A stretch of 13,695 bases of DNA from Candidatus Bathyarchaeota archaeon (GCA_029881555.1 JAOUMI010000008.1:1-13695); one strand, 5' to 3'; shown: positions 6,539-13,632, numbered from the stretch's first letter. Notes: generated from the letters alone by a model not told the origin. Translations and numbers: made by a program.

Positions 6539-7456
6539 TTACACGGTTAAACGCTTAAGCCCTTTCTCATAGATTTCAGTAGCCCTCTTATAGGTTTCTT
6601 TCTTTTCCCCGAACACGGTGGGTCCCACGCCCTCCACAACAAAGGAGGAGGCGGCTGACCCAACGCAAGCACACCACAATGGATCTTTTCCTTGAACATG
6701 TTCGGCTAGAAACGCGCCGATAAAGGCGTCTCCGGCGCCAGTGAGATCCTTAACAACTCTCGGCTTGCAGGCTGGGATTTCGTAGAATTCTCCATCAGAA
6801 AACAATGTGGACCCTTTCATACCTCTTGTTACCATGACTATTCTTGGTCCGTAACTGTGAATCTTCTGCACAGCCAACTGCAAGTCCGTTAATCCCGTCA
6901 CAGCCTTGATTTCACTGAACGATGATTTGTACACGTCGATCTGGTGGAGAATTCCCGTTTCTTCCCATCTACCCAACTTGACGTTTCCTTGCTCATCAAA
7001 CCTTCGCACAAACCCTTGTGGGTCCAGCGACAAAGTGTCCGTTTGCCCGCGCAGTTTGTCGATAACGCTCTGTGACAGCTCGTTTGCAATGGGAGCCACA
7101 TGGACCGCTTTGGCTCGGAGGGAACCAGACACGTCTTCTAAGGAAATGGGCGGGGCTTGGCTCTCTAGCTGGAGTTGTCGCCCTCTCCTCCCGTACTTCA
7201 AAAGGAATCTTGTAGTTGAGGCATCTCTAACCCGTTTGAGTCCAGATAAATCCACTCCGTTTGATTTCAACAACATAACATACTCACGGGGGAAGTCTTC
7301 CCCTACTTTTGAGATGACGGAAACGTTCGCGTCTAGTTTTCTCGCTGCCAGTGAAACGTAGGTTGGAGGTCCACCTAGCGCGGGTTCAGAGGTGGATGTT
7401 TTAGGCGAAAATATTCGGTCAATTGCGAGGTGGCCTGCTGTTACTAGATCAAACAT
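6539..7456 (-). CDS. PfkB-family carbohydrate/nucleoside kinase
   Basis: A ribokinase-fold kinase, 305 residues from the chosen start, that phosphorylates a sugar, sugar alcohol or nucleoside with ATP. Visible are the N-terminal strand FDLVTAGHLAIDRI, the substrate-side LGGPPTYVSLAARKL (28-42), and the C-terminal PfkB signature DLTGAGDAFIGAF (237-249) with catalytic D243. The exact substrate cannot be read from the sequence; archaeal relatives include ribokinase-, nucleoside- and myo-inositol-kinase-like enzymes. I chose ATG 7456 because GAGG lies 6 nt upstream and the family normally starts at this point. The in-frame ATG at 7489 adds 11 residues and has no SD, but it lies about where a transcript from the TATA box at 7509-7516 would begin, so a leaderless start there is possible. 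Confidence 0.87.
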   Translation of the reverse strand: MFDLVTAGHLAIDRIFSPKTSTSEPALGGPPTYVSLAARKLDANVSVISKVGEDFPREYVMLLKSNGVDLSGLKRVRDASTTRFLLKYGRRGRQLQLESQAPPISLEDVSGSLRAKAVHVAPIANELSQSVIDKLRGQTDTLSLDPQGFVRRFDEQGNVKLGRWEETGILHQIDVYKSSFSEIKAVTGLTDLQLAVQKIHSYGPRIVMVTRGMKGSTLFSDGEFYEIPACKPRVVKDLTGAGDAFIGAFLAEHVQGKDPLWCACVGSAASSFVVEGVGPTVFGEKKETYKRATEIYEKGLKRLTV

Positions 7457-7508
7457 GGTTTTCCTCGTTGGAAAGAACATACTGTACATGGATTAGTCTT
7501 GCGCAAGG

Positions 7509-7516
7509 TTATAAAT
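7509..7516. promoter_or_regulatory. Bidirectional TATA region between the PfkB kinase and eS26 genes
   Basis: TTATAAAT sits between divergent genes and reads as a TATA box in both directions. On the plus strand it places a transcript start near 7538, just before the GAGG (7541-7544) of the eS26 gene. On the minus strand it places one near 7486, before the kinase. Confidence 0.5.
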
Positions 7517-7551
7517 CTGTTTCAACACCTATGTACGGTTGAGGAAACGCT

Positions 7552-7851
7552 ATGCCAGTGAAGCGCAAGTCGAGGGGTCGATCCAAAGGCGGAAAGGGAA
7601 GAGGCGCTCTCGTCCAGTGCAGCAGTTGCGGCGAGCTGGTTCCCCGCGACAAAGCCAAAAAGACATCTCGCCGAGTGTCCATGGTCGACTCTTCGTTATA
7701 CAAGGAGCTTCGTCAAAAAGGCGCCTACATAACCAGCCAACCCGTGACGAAATATTACTGTATTTCCTGTGCAGTGCACCGAGGCGTGGTGAAAGTGCGC
7801 GCGAGAGACGAACGAAAAACACGACCTCGAAGAAGAAGATATAGACGCTGA
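7552..7851 (+). CDS. rps26e: Small-subunit ribosomal protein eS26
   Basis: The 99-residue, very basic protein matches the eukaryote-type ribosomal protein S26, found in only part of the archaea and placed near the mRNA exit site of the small subunit. It begins with an Arg/Lys/Gly-rich tail (PVKRKSRGRSKGGKGRG). It has the zinc knuckles C23-x2-C26 (VQCSSCGELVPRDKAKK) and C70-x2-C73 (KYYCISCAVHRGVVKVR), with VDSSLY between them. It ends in an Arg-rich tail (RPRRRRYRR). The start has GAGG 7 nt upstream. It is a single-gene unit, divergent from the PfkB kinase and converging on the phosphatidyltransferase with 8 bp between stops. Its presence argues for a Thermoproteota- or Asgard-side archaeon rather than most Euryarchaeota. 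Confidence 0.93.
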   Translation: MPVKRKSRGRSKGGKGRGALVQCSSCGELVPRDKAKKTSRRVSMVDSSLYKELRQKGAYITSQPVTKYYCISCAVHRGVVKVRARDERKTRPRRRRYRR

Positions 7852-7859
7852 CCCGACAG

Positions 7860-8459
7860 CTAACTTCCTTCTTTCTGGGACTTACGAAAATAAACAACAC
7901 GCTGAAGCACGGTAAGATTTGTGAGAACTGCCAGTATGATTATTCCCCAACCCAACGCTTCCTGCCAAACAACATTAAGAAGACTAGCTACCGCCAATAT
8001 GATTATGCGTTCAGCACGTTCGGCAAAGCCCACAGCCTCCATTTTCACTCCCGCCGCCTCAGCCCTAGCCCGAGCGTAGCTCACCAGCAATGAGCCCGTT
8101 AGGGCGGCAAAGCCCCATAACGGATGGCTTAATCCGCCGAGAATGATGCCGCAAAAAACGACGGCGTCGGCGTACCGATCCAGCATGGAGTCGAGGAAGC
8201 TGCCGAAGGTTGTGGTTTCTCTATAAATTCTTGCTATGGCGCCGTCCAGTGCGTCGAAAAAACCTGAGGCTAGGAGAAAAATGGTGGCCGCTATGAGAAT
8301 GAGTTGATGAAACTGCGAGTTCCAGTATAGCAGTGCTGAAAGTAGCGCGCATACTATTCCGATGGCGCTCACCTGATTTGGGGTTAATCCTACGCTGTGA
8401 GCAAGTTTGGCTTCATAGGATATCCAGAGTTGAAACCTTTCTTTCAGCCTTGTGAGCAA
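7860..8459 (-). CDS. CDP-alcohol phosphatidyltransferase (archaetidylinositol-phosphate synthase-like)
   Basis: An integral membrane enzyme that transfers a CDP-activated lipid to an alcohol headgroup. The complete family signature is present: D69-x2-D72-G73-x2-A76-R77, eight residues, G86-x3-D90-x3-D94 (DALDGAIAR ... GSFLDSMLD). Several helices surround it, and SYARARAEAAGV follows. The 199-residue length fits archaeal archaetidylinositol phosphate synthase; the headgroup itself is inferred. A longer frame reaches ATG 8543, but a TATA-like element (8496-8507) lies inside that extension and the added residues are unlike the family. I therefore start at TTG 8459, preceded by GGTGGAGG at 8471-8464. 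It diverges from the DUF1805 gene and converges on eS26. Confidence 0.9.
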   Translation of the reverse strand: MLTRLKERFQLWISYEAKLAHSVGLTPNQVSAIGIVCALLSALLYWNSQFHQLILIAATIFLLASGFFDALDGAIARIYRETTTFGSFLDSMLDRYADAVVFCGIILGGLSHPLWGFAALTGSLLVSYARARAEAAGVKMEAVGFAERAERIIILAVASLLNVVWQEALGWGIIILAVLTNLTVLQRVVYFRKSQKEGS

Positions 8460-8495
8460 CTCGCCTCCACCATCCACAACTTTATGGTCATAATG

Positions 8496-8507
8496 TTTAT
8501 TTAAAAA
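8496..8507. promoter_or_regulatory. Bidirectional TATA region between the phosphatidyltransferase and DUF1805 genes
   Basis: TTTATTTAAAAA reads as a TATA box on both strands. On the plus strand it predicts a transcript start near 8527, just before GGAGG at 8531-8535. On the minus strand it predicts one near 8475, just before GGTGGAGG at 8471-8464. Both leaders would be about 15 nt. Confidence 0.5.
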
Positions 8508-8541
8508 GAGTCTCTGTGAAAAATAATGACGGAGGACTCGC

Positions 8542-8835
8542 ATGATTCATACAGTTCCATTAAAGATAGACGACAAAATCGCAAAAGGCTTGAAAGTGGA
8601 CTTGCCCGACTCTCCGCCGCTCGTGATGATTGTGGGAAACACAGGTTTCGTGATGTGCGGCTTCCTTAACGTGGAAGCGGCTGAAAAACTGAACGTGACT
8701 GCCGCGATGGTGAGCGGGGTCAGAAACTTTGAAGATATCCTTGAGGCTGAGGTCAAGGCGGTTACGTCTAGAGCTGGGAATAAAGGAATAAAGATCGGAA
8801 TGAAGGGGAAAGACGCCGTCAAACTGCTATGCTAA
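8542..8835 (+). CDS. DUF1805 (YunC-like) protein
   Basis: A 97-residue protein of the DUF1805 family (PF08827), small conserved proteins of unknown function in archaea and Bacilli. The core pattern is clear: GNTGFVMCGFLNVEAAEKL (32-50), then AAMVSGVRNFEDILEAEV (54-71), followed by VTSRAGNKGIKIGMKG. The single Cys in FVMCG is a typical position. There is no signal peptide or membrane segment, so it is likely cytosolic. The start is fixed by GGAGG 6 nt upstream. It is monocistronic, divergent from the phosphatidyltransferase, and its stop lies 3 bp from that of proS on the other strand. No role can be assigned from context. Confidence 0.85.
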   Translation: MIHTVPLKIDDKIAKGLKVDLPDSPPLVMIVGNTGFVMCGFLNVEAAEKLNVTAAMVSGVRNFEDILEAEVKAVTSRAGNKGIKIGMKGKDAVKLLC

Positions 8836-8838
8836 GCC

Positions 8839-10281
8839 TTAATAGGCTATCGCAGCTCTCACCACATGGTCTGCCTTTCGCCCGCAAACCACGCATTTCC
8901 CACCCACCTTCTCTTCGGTGCCTACGGGAACTCCTAGCACGCGCGCGCCCACCGCTTCTTCCAACTGGCGACCACACTCGGCGCGGTTACACCACAAAAC
9001 CTCAACGATACCAGCTCTTTTACTCAACAGTTGTTTCGCTTCCTCCAAACTGTCAACCCTATAGACACGGTCTTCTATCCACTCCCAAGCTCTCTGCCGC
9101 AGGTCCCGCGTGATCTTCTTTAGGAGCTTCTGAACAGCTGCAACAAGCTCGTTGATTTTGCAGGTTTGTTTCTCCAAAGTGTCCCGTCGAACAAGGGTTG
9201 CCTCATTGTTTTCCACATCTTTCGGTCCCACTTCAATGCGTATCGGGATGCCTCGCAACTCCCAATAGTAAAATTTGGACCCTGGTCTCAAATCAGTTCG
9301 CGGGTCTAACTCAACTCTAAGGTCCGCTTCCTTCAACGTTGTAATAACGCCTTCGCATGCCCTGTTGATTTGTTTATCCTTCTTCTTGTATGGAATAGGG
9401 ATGACCACAACTTGGATGGGTGCAATTTTTGGTGGCAACACAACCCCATGGTCGTCGCCGTGGACACTCAAGAGGGCGGCTATGGCTCTTCCCGATATTC
9501 CGTAGCTTGTCTGCCAAACGTGCTCTTGCGTTCCCTTTTCAGTTTCATAGGTAATGTCAAATGCCTTGGAGAAGTTTTGACCCAAATTGTGGACAGTTCC
9601 GATCTGAAGAGTCCTGCCGTCTGGACATATCATGTCGAACGACAGCGTGTAAACAGCACCCGCAAACTTGTCCCAGTCCGGTCTCCGCGAGATAGTGTAA
9701 GGAACACCCAACTCGTCAAAAAATCTCTTGTACACTTCCACCGCCTCCTTCACTTGAGCCTCAGCGTCTTCTAATGTGGCATGAGTAGTGTGAGCTTCCT
9801 TGAAGGAGGCTACCTCTCGAGTTCTTATAAGGGGACGCGTGGCCTTTGTTTCGTATCGAAAGATGCTAACAATCTGATAGAGCTTTATTGGTAGGTCCGC
9901 GTGAGATCGTATCCAAAGCTTCAGCATGGGAGCTATGACGGTTTCGCTTGTCGGCCTCAAAGCGTACTTCACCTTGAGAGGTGTCAAGCCGCCTCTGGTG
10001 ACCCAGAAGCACTCTTCCTCGAAGCTTTTCACGTGGGCGGATTCCTTGGCTAACGATGTTTCCGGAATCATGAGGGGGAACAGCGTTTCGTTGTGTCCGG
10101 TGGAGTCGAGCAGGTCGCGCAGAATTTGAAGAACGTTTTTTCGAATCTTGAACCCGTAGGGCATCCAAACCCCGCAGCCCTTTATGGGGTATCGATAGTC
10201 CATTATGCCTGCGTCTATCAGAACGTTGCGGAACCAGTCGCCGTATCGTCTGCTCCACCTCTTCCTCTTCAAGGTTGACAT
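8839..10281 (-). CDS. proS: Prolyl-tRNA synthetase, archaeal/eukaryotic type
   Basis: The 480-residue class IIa synthetase charges tRNA-Pro. Motif 1 lies around ETLFPLMIPE (65-74), the proline-pocket RPTSETV at 109-115, motif 2 as IFRYE...RPLIRTREVASFKEAHT (140-166), and motif 3 around GDDHGVVLPPKIAPIQV (275-291). The anticodon-binding domain follows. The C-terminal zinc domain has C431/C436 and C463/C466 and ends in the conserved Tyr (RAAIAY). There is no bacterial-type insertion editing domain, as expected for this subtype. The ATG is preceded by GGTGGG. It is probably monocistronic, with AT-rich TATA-like sequences upstream at about 10327-10350 shared with the divergent regulator gene. Confidence 0.95.
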   Translation of the reverse strand: MSTLKRKRWSRRYGDWFRNVLIDAGIMDYRYPIKGCGVWMPYGFKIRKNVLQILRDLLDSTGHNETLFPLMIPETSLAKESAHVKSFEEECFWVTRGGLTPLKVKYALRPTSETVIAPMLKLWIRSHADLPIKLYQIVSIFRYETKATRPLIRTREVASFKEAHTTHATLEDAEAQVKEAVEVYKRFFDELGVPYTISRRPDWDKFAGAVYTLSFDMICPDGRTLQIGTVHNLGQNFSKAFDITYETEKGTQEHVWQTSYGISGRAIAALLSVHGDDHGVVLPPKIAPIQVVVIPIPYKKKDKQINRACEGVITTLKEADLRVELDPRTDLRPGSKFYYWELRGIPIRIEVGPKDVENNEATLVRRDTLEKQTCKINELVAAVQKLLKKITRDLRQRAWEWIEDRVYRVDSLEEAKQLLSKRAGIVEVLWCNRAECGRQLEEAVGARVLGVPVGTEEKVGGKCVVCGRKADHVVRAAIAY

Positions 10282-10438
10282 TGCACACCCACCGCTGCAA
10301 CATGTAGCAACATCTATTTGACGCCGCTTAAGTATTAGTGTTTTTAATAACTTGCATATGATAAAGCTCTTTCTTTGACTTTTGTTGTTAATACGTTGAA
10401 CTTGGGGCTAATCTTAGGAGCGTTTAGCAGAAAATTTT

Positions 10439-10453
10439 TTAGGTAAGACCTAA
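10439..10453. promoter_or_regulatory. DtxR-box-like operator upstream of the metal regulator
   Basis: TTAGGTAAGACCTAA is a perfect inverted repeat (TTAGGT / ACCTAA, 3-nt spacer). Its halves match the TTAGGT...ACCTAA arms known for DtxR/IdeR boxes, although those have a 7-nt spacer. It lies 26 bp before the TTG start of a DtxR-family gene, directly after the AT-rich GAAAATTTTTTA, so bound protein would sit over the probable promoter. A weaker partial site, CTAATCTTAG, occurs at 10408-10417. Confidence 0.6.
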
Positions 10454-10478
10454 CTTTTCCTTTTTCAGTGGTGTTGCA

Positions 10479-10946
10479 TTGAAAGCTGAAGCAAGGATAA
10501 CTGTGAATGAGGGGAAGTATCTGAAGTTAATATACAGAAAACAGCATGAAGAGTTTAGCAGAGTTAGGACAACGGTCGTGGCAAAATCTGTAAGAGTTCG
10601 ACCCGCCACAGTGACCGAAATGCTTCAGAATCTCGCTGAGAAGGGTCTACTCAGATACACACGCTACCGTGGGGTTAGACTAACGGAAAAGGGTTTTGCC
10701 GAAGCTCAAAAACTGTTGAGAAAACATAGGATTTTAGAGACTCTATTCGTGAGGTTTCTGAACTACGACGTTCAAAAGGCTTGTGATGAGGCTTCAAAGC
10801 TGGACCATTATGCTTCAGAGGACCTTGTCAACACTATTTGTCGAGCCTACGGGCATCCTGAAACTTGTCCGTGCAACAAGACCATCTTCAGCCATGAGGG
10901 ATGTGAAGAAAAACCTTTAGGAAAGGCAAGATGGAAGATCATCTAA
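10479..10946 (+). CDS. DtxR/MntR-family metal-dependent regulator, divergent metal site
   Basis: The 155-residue protein has the DtxR layout: a winged helix-turn-helix (28-75, recognition helix RPATVTEMLQNLAEKG, wing RYRGVRLTEKG) and a helical dimer/metal domain (76-128). Aligned by eye to B. subtilis MntR, the positions of ligands D8 and E11 are K13 and K16, E99 is S106 and E102 is D109. H77 and H103 are kept as H83 and H110. The C-terminus adds a Cys/His-rich stretch (C121, H125, C130, C132, H139, C142). Metal binding has therefore probably shifted to a different site or ion. The start is TTG 10479 with a weak GGTG upstream. The gene stops directly against the ATG of the exporter, so they form one operon. 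Autoregulation through the palindrome at 10439-10453 is inferred. Confidence 0.85.
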   Translation: MKAEARITVNEGKYLKLIYRKQHEEFSRVRTTVVAKSVRVRPATVTEMLQNLAEKGLLRYTRYRGVRLTEKGFAEAQKLLRKHRILETLFVRFLNYDVQKACDEASKLDHYASEDLVNTICRAYGHPETCPCNKTIFSHEGCEEKPLGKARWKII

Positions 10947-11786
10947 ATGTTGGATGAGATAGTAACAACTTTTTTGGAAACGATGAAAATAATTTTAATC
11001 ATAACATTATTAATGATTATAATTGAATTTCTAGAGTTAAAATTTGAGAACAAAATTCGGGAAAAGATAACCAGAAAACCCGTAAATCAGTTTGTAATCG
11101 CTTCTCTTCTCGGGTCCATACCTGGCTGTGTAGACTCTTTCTTTATAGTATCCCTTTACGTTCACGGTTTGGTGGGTTTTGGCGCCCTAGCCGCCGTCAT
11201 GTTATCCACCGCGGGAGATGACGCGTTTATAATGTTGGCTATGATTCCGGAAACAGCTCTCCTTATCTTTGCCATTTCTGTAATACTAGGGATAGTTGGG
11301 GGTTTTTTCGCAGACAAAATCGCTAAAGCCATAAAATTGAAGACCTGCCAACCTTGTGAGATAGAAATCCACGAAAAGGAGCTTGACTTTAAACACTTTC
11401 TAAAGGAGCATGTTTTTGGTCATGTACTTAAGAAGCACATACCGAAATTGTTTTTGTGGATTTTCTTCACCATGCTAGCCATTGGTTTTCTGGTGGAGAA
11501 CTTTAATCTGGAACCAATTGTAACGAGTTTGCCCGTATTTTTATTGATTGTTTTCGCCGCTTTGATTGGAATCATACCGGAGTCTGGACCTCACCTCTTT
11601 TTTCTCCTTTTATTTTCAAAGGGATTTATTCCCTTTTCAGTTCTGCTTGTTAACACGATATCCCAAGATGGTCACGGTTTGTTACCTTTGCTTTCATACT
11701 CAGTTAAGGATACAATTTACGTTCAGATCTTTACAACTCTATTTGCCTTAGCAGTGGGAATAGTTTTGTTTTCGATTGGAGTTTAA
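10947..11786 (+). CDS. Putative manganese/heavy-metal exporter (DUF2899/ArsP_2 type)
   Basis: A 279-residue polytopic membrane protein with about eight hydrophobic segments. It resembles the putative manganese/heavy-metal exporter family (PF11449). The two halves look duplicated: the first has LLGSIPGCVDS (54-64) and STAGDDAFIMLAMIP (87-101), and the second has IGIIPESGPH (207-216), KGFIPFSVLLVNTI (225-238) and SQDGHGLLPLLS (239-250). Each half pairs an IPG/IPE turn with a polar Gly-Asp turn in a membrane segment. The central cytoplasmic loop holds C134, C137 and histidines H142, H150, H155, H159 and H164, a likely metal-sensing or delivery loop. Its ATG follows the regulator's TAA with no gap, so it is translated from the same transcript. 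The ion is inferred from family and neighbour; iron, nickel or zinc remain possible. Confidence 0.8.
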   Translation: MLDEIVTTFLETMKIILIITLLMIIIEFLELKFENKIREKITRKPVNQFVIASLLGSIPGCVDSFFIVSLYVHGLVGFGALAAVMLSTAGDDAFIMLAMIPETALLIFAISVILGIVGGFFADKIAKAIKLKTCQPCEIEIHEKELDFKHFLKEHVFGHVLKKHIPKLFLWIFFTMLAIGFLVENFNLEPIVTSLPVFLLIVFAALIGIIPESGPHLFFLLLFSKGFIPFSVLLVNTISQDGHGLLPLLSYSVKDTIYVQIFTTLFALAVGIVLFSIGV

Positions 11787-11880
11787 AATATGTTGAACAC
11801 CCGACGATCACATTTGAGCCTCTCTTAATAGGAAGCTCTTGATTGAAGCGCTGGATGTAGGGATTAGAGAGTCGAGCGAC

Positions 11881-11908
11881 ATGTTGGAAGGGAACCATAA
11901 CCCAACAT
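11881..11908 (+). terminator. Possible hairpin terminator after the metal-efflux operon
   Basis: ATGTTGG (11881-11887) pairs with CCAACAT (11902-11908) across a 14-nt loop, followed by the T-rich CCTTATCTTTT. It lies about 95 bp after the exporter stop and 45 bp before the thioredoxin ATG. A looser pairing (CTCTCTTAAT at 11820-11829 with ATTAGAGAG at 11863-11871, one bulge) precedes it. Confidence 0.35.
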
Positions 11909-11952
11909 CCTTATCTTTTAGGAAAATGTTCAAAGTGCTATGAGGTGTCCAA

Positions 11953-12372
11953 ATGAAGAGCGAGGAGGACGAGGAACTAGAAAGGATTAAACGAGCAAAA
12001 CTGCAAGAAATGATGAGGAGCGTAGCCGGGAAAAGACAGGAGAAGCCAGCTTTGAACAAACCTGTCGAAGTAACTGATGCGACGTTCAAAGAAACGATCC
12101 AGAACCATCCCTTGGTGGTGGTTGACTGCTGGGCGACGTGGTGTGGTCCCTGCCGAATGATTGCCCCTGTCATAGAGGAAATGGCGAGAGACCACGCTGG
12201 AAGAATCTTATTTGGGAAACTGAACGTGGATGAGAACCAAGAAGTCGCCACACAGTACGAGATAATGAGTATCCCCACGCTGTTAGTGTTCAGGAACGGA
12301 AAACTCGTGGACAGAATCGTTGGCGTCATGCCTAGACAGATGCTAGAACCAAAGATAACACGCTACCTTTAG
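11953..12372 (+). CDS. Thioredoxin with charged N-terminal helix
   Basis: A 139-residue cytosolic disulfide reductase. The active site is WCGPC (63-67), preceded by VVVDCWAT (56-62; an extra Cys, C59, stands where many thioredoxins have Phe). The cis-proline is P108 (SIPTLLVFRNGK). Residues 38-139 make a normal-length thioredoxin domain. Residues 1-35 are an additional acidic-basic helix (EEDEELERIKRAKLQEMM), absent from bacterial TrxA, that closely resembles the N-terminus of the PDCD5 homologue at the left of this window. The start is set by GAGGTG at 11942-11947. The CoA-binding protein follows 20 bp later, so the two are probably co-transcribed. Confidence 0.92.
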   Translation: MKSEEDEELERIKRAKLQEMMRSVAGKRQEKPALNKPVEVTDATFKETIQNHPLVVVDCWATWCGPCRMIAPVIEEMARDHAGRILFGKLNVDENQEVATQYEIMSIPTLLVFRNGKLVDRIVGVMPRQMLEPKITRYL

Positions 12373-12392
12373 CAGGCTTCAAAGGATATAAA

Positions 12393-12797
12393 ATGAATAG
12401 AGAATTAATCAAGAATTTTTTGAACAAGAGAAACATATTCGCTGTAGTTGGAGCTAGCAGAGACCCCGAGAAGTACGGTTATCGAGTGTATAAAGACCTG
12501 AAGGAAGCAGGATATGAGGTGTATCCAGTAAACCCAAATACCGACAAAGTTTTGGGCGATAGATGTTATCCTGATCTCGGAGACTTGCCAATCAAACCAG
12601 ATGTTGTCGATGTTGTGGTACCGCCAAAAGTTACGGAAAAAATTGTTAAGGCTTGCAAGAGACTTGGGATCACAAAGGTGTGGATGCAACCCGGCTCAGA
12701 ATCTGAAACAGCCATTAAATTCTGTGATGATAACAGTATTGACGTGGTGCATGGTGTCTGCGTGATGATTGAACGCAGAAGAGAAGAAATCGCTTAG
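12393..12797 (+). CDS. CoA-binding domain protein (YccU-like)
   Basis: The 134-residue single-domain protein has the CoA-binding Rossmann fold of the YccU group (PF13380). Its marks are VVGASRDPEKYGYRV (18-32), YPVNPNTD (44-51), VVVPPKVTEKIV (74-85), VWMQPGSES (96-104) and the C-terminal VVHGVCVM (118-125). It resembles the nucleotide-binding half of acyl-CoA synthetase (ADP-forming) alpha subunits but has no catalytic ligase domain. A carrier or regulatory role involving CoA is inferred; the biological function is unknown. It follows the thioredoxin gene closely, which may point to CoA-thiol redox, but this is only suggestive. Its stop lies 4 bp from that of the convergent cooC-like gene. 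Confidence 0.87.
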   Translation: MNRELIKNFLNKRNIFAVVGASRDPEKYGYRVYKDLKEAGYEVYPVNPNTDKVLGDRCYPDLGDLPIKPDVVDVVVPPKVTEKIVKACKRLGITKVWMQPGSESETAIKFCDDNSIDVVHGVCVMIERRREEIA

Positions 12798-12801
12798 TTT
12801 G

Positions 12802-13563
12802 TTAATAGCCAGCTTTTTTCATGAGTTCCTTAACTGAATTGTAAGCTGGGGATGAGGAGGGTAGTTCAAGTAGAGATTTTCCGGAGACAACGTAGTTTTC
12901 AACTTCCTTGTCGTAGGCGATTTTTCCTAGATATTTCAGTCTTGTTCTCTCTTCAACTTCTGCTTCTAGGCCTTCTGGAAACCTGTAGCCTCCTACAACG
13001 TAGAAGTTTTTGAAGTCCATCTTGACCTCCTTTGCGATTTTGTATGCTCTCTCCACATGGTTGAAGGATTTTCTGGAGGGATCTATTATGTCAAATATGT
13101 CGTCTACCTTGGAAGCTATTCTTCTGTTTAGGTGCTCTAATCCAGCCGGAGAATCCATAAGAATGTATGTGTATGTTTTCGTTAATCTTTCGAGAGCTCT
13201 TTTCAACGACGCGTCTGGCAGACAGTAACAACCCTCTATAAATTTTGTTCCAACCGCGATCATATCGAAGGACGCTCCTTCATATAATCCCCTTGACCAA
13301 ATCTCGCTTTCTATCCTTTCTGAAGGGGGAACTCCAACCGTGGTGCCTCCTTTCTCTATAAAAGTTTCAATCAGCAGTTCGGATATGGTCTTCTTTTCCT
13401 CTTCCATAAAATCTATTCCAACCATTTCTCCCAGGTTTTGATCTGGGTCTACGTCTATGAGAAGTAGTGGGGTATCACCTATCTCGATGAAATATTTTGT
13501 TATGAGGGCGACAAAACTTGTTTTGCCGCTACCTCCTCTACCCATAGAGACTATCTTTTTCAT
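12802..13563 (-). CDS. cooC: CooC-like P-loop ATPase (nickel insertion for CO dehydrogenase)
   Basis: A 253-residue SIMIBI-class ATPase of the MinD/CooC group. CooC dimers bind metal and help insert nickel into carbon monoxide dehydrogenase. Visible are the P-loop GRGGSGKTSF (8-17), the switch-like DVDPDQNLGE (37-46), the metal-binding pair C112-x-C114 (EGCYCLPD) at the positions known for CooC1, and DSPAGLEHLNRR (137-148), equivalent to DNEAGLEH. The usual deviant Walker A lysine (GKGG) is Arg here (R9), which is unusual. The start at ATG 13563 fits the family, though no strong SD precedes it; a TATA-like GTTATTATATTC lies at 13609-13598. The CO-dehydrogenase role assumes such an enzyme is encoded elsewhere, since none is in this window. 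Confidence 0.82.
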   Translation of the reverse strand: MKKIVSMGRGGSGKTSFVALITKYFIEIGDTPLLLIDVDPDQNLGEMVGIDFMEEEKKTISELLIETFIEKGGTTVGVPPSERIESEIWSRGLYEGASFDMIAVGTKFIEGCYCLPDASLKRALERLTKTYTYILMDSPAGLEHLNRRIASKVDDIFDIIDPSRKSFNHVERAYKIAKEVKMDFKNFYVVGGYRFPEGLEAEVEERTRLKYLGKIAYDKEVENYVVSGKSLLELPSSSPAYNSVKELMKKAGY

Positions 13564-13632
13564 GTAGGCCGTCTTCTGTTCTGGCTAACTGAGTGATCTG
13601 AATATAATAACTATTTTGGACGCTGCAACACG

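Noticed and set aside
7550..7900. Open frame on the minus strand opposite eS26
   Set aside because: It is a shadow of the Arg-rich eS26 gene. It has no SD and its product is unrelated to any family I recognise.
9866..10303. Overlapping frame within proS on the same strand
   Set aside because: It is out of frame with an unambiguous, full-length prolyl-tRNA synthetase and has an Arg/Ser-rich shadow composition.
11808..12329. Long minus-strand open frame opposite thioredoxin
   Set aside because: The Ser/Phe-rich composition is typical of the antisense of a charged coding region, and the plus-strand thioredoxin is certain.
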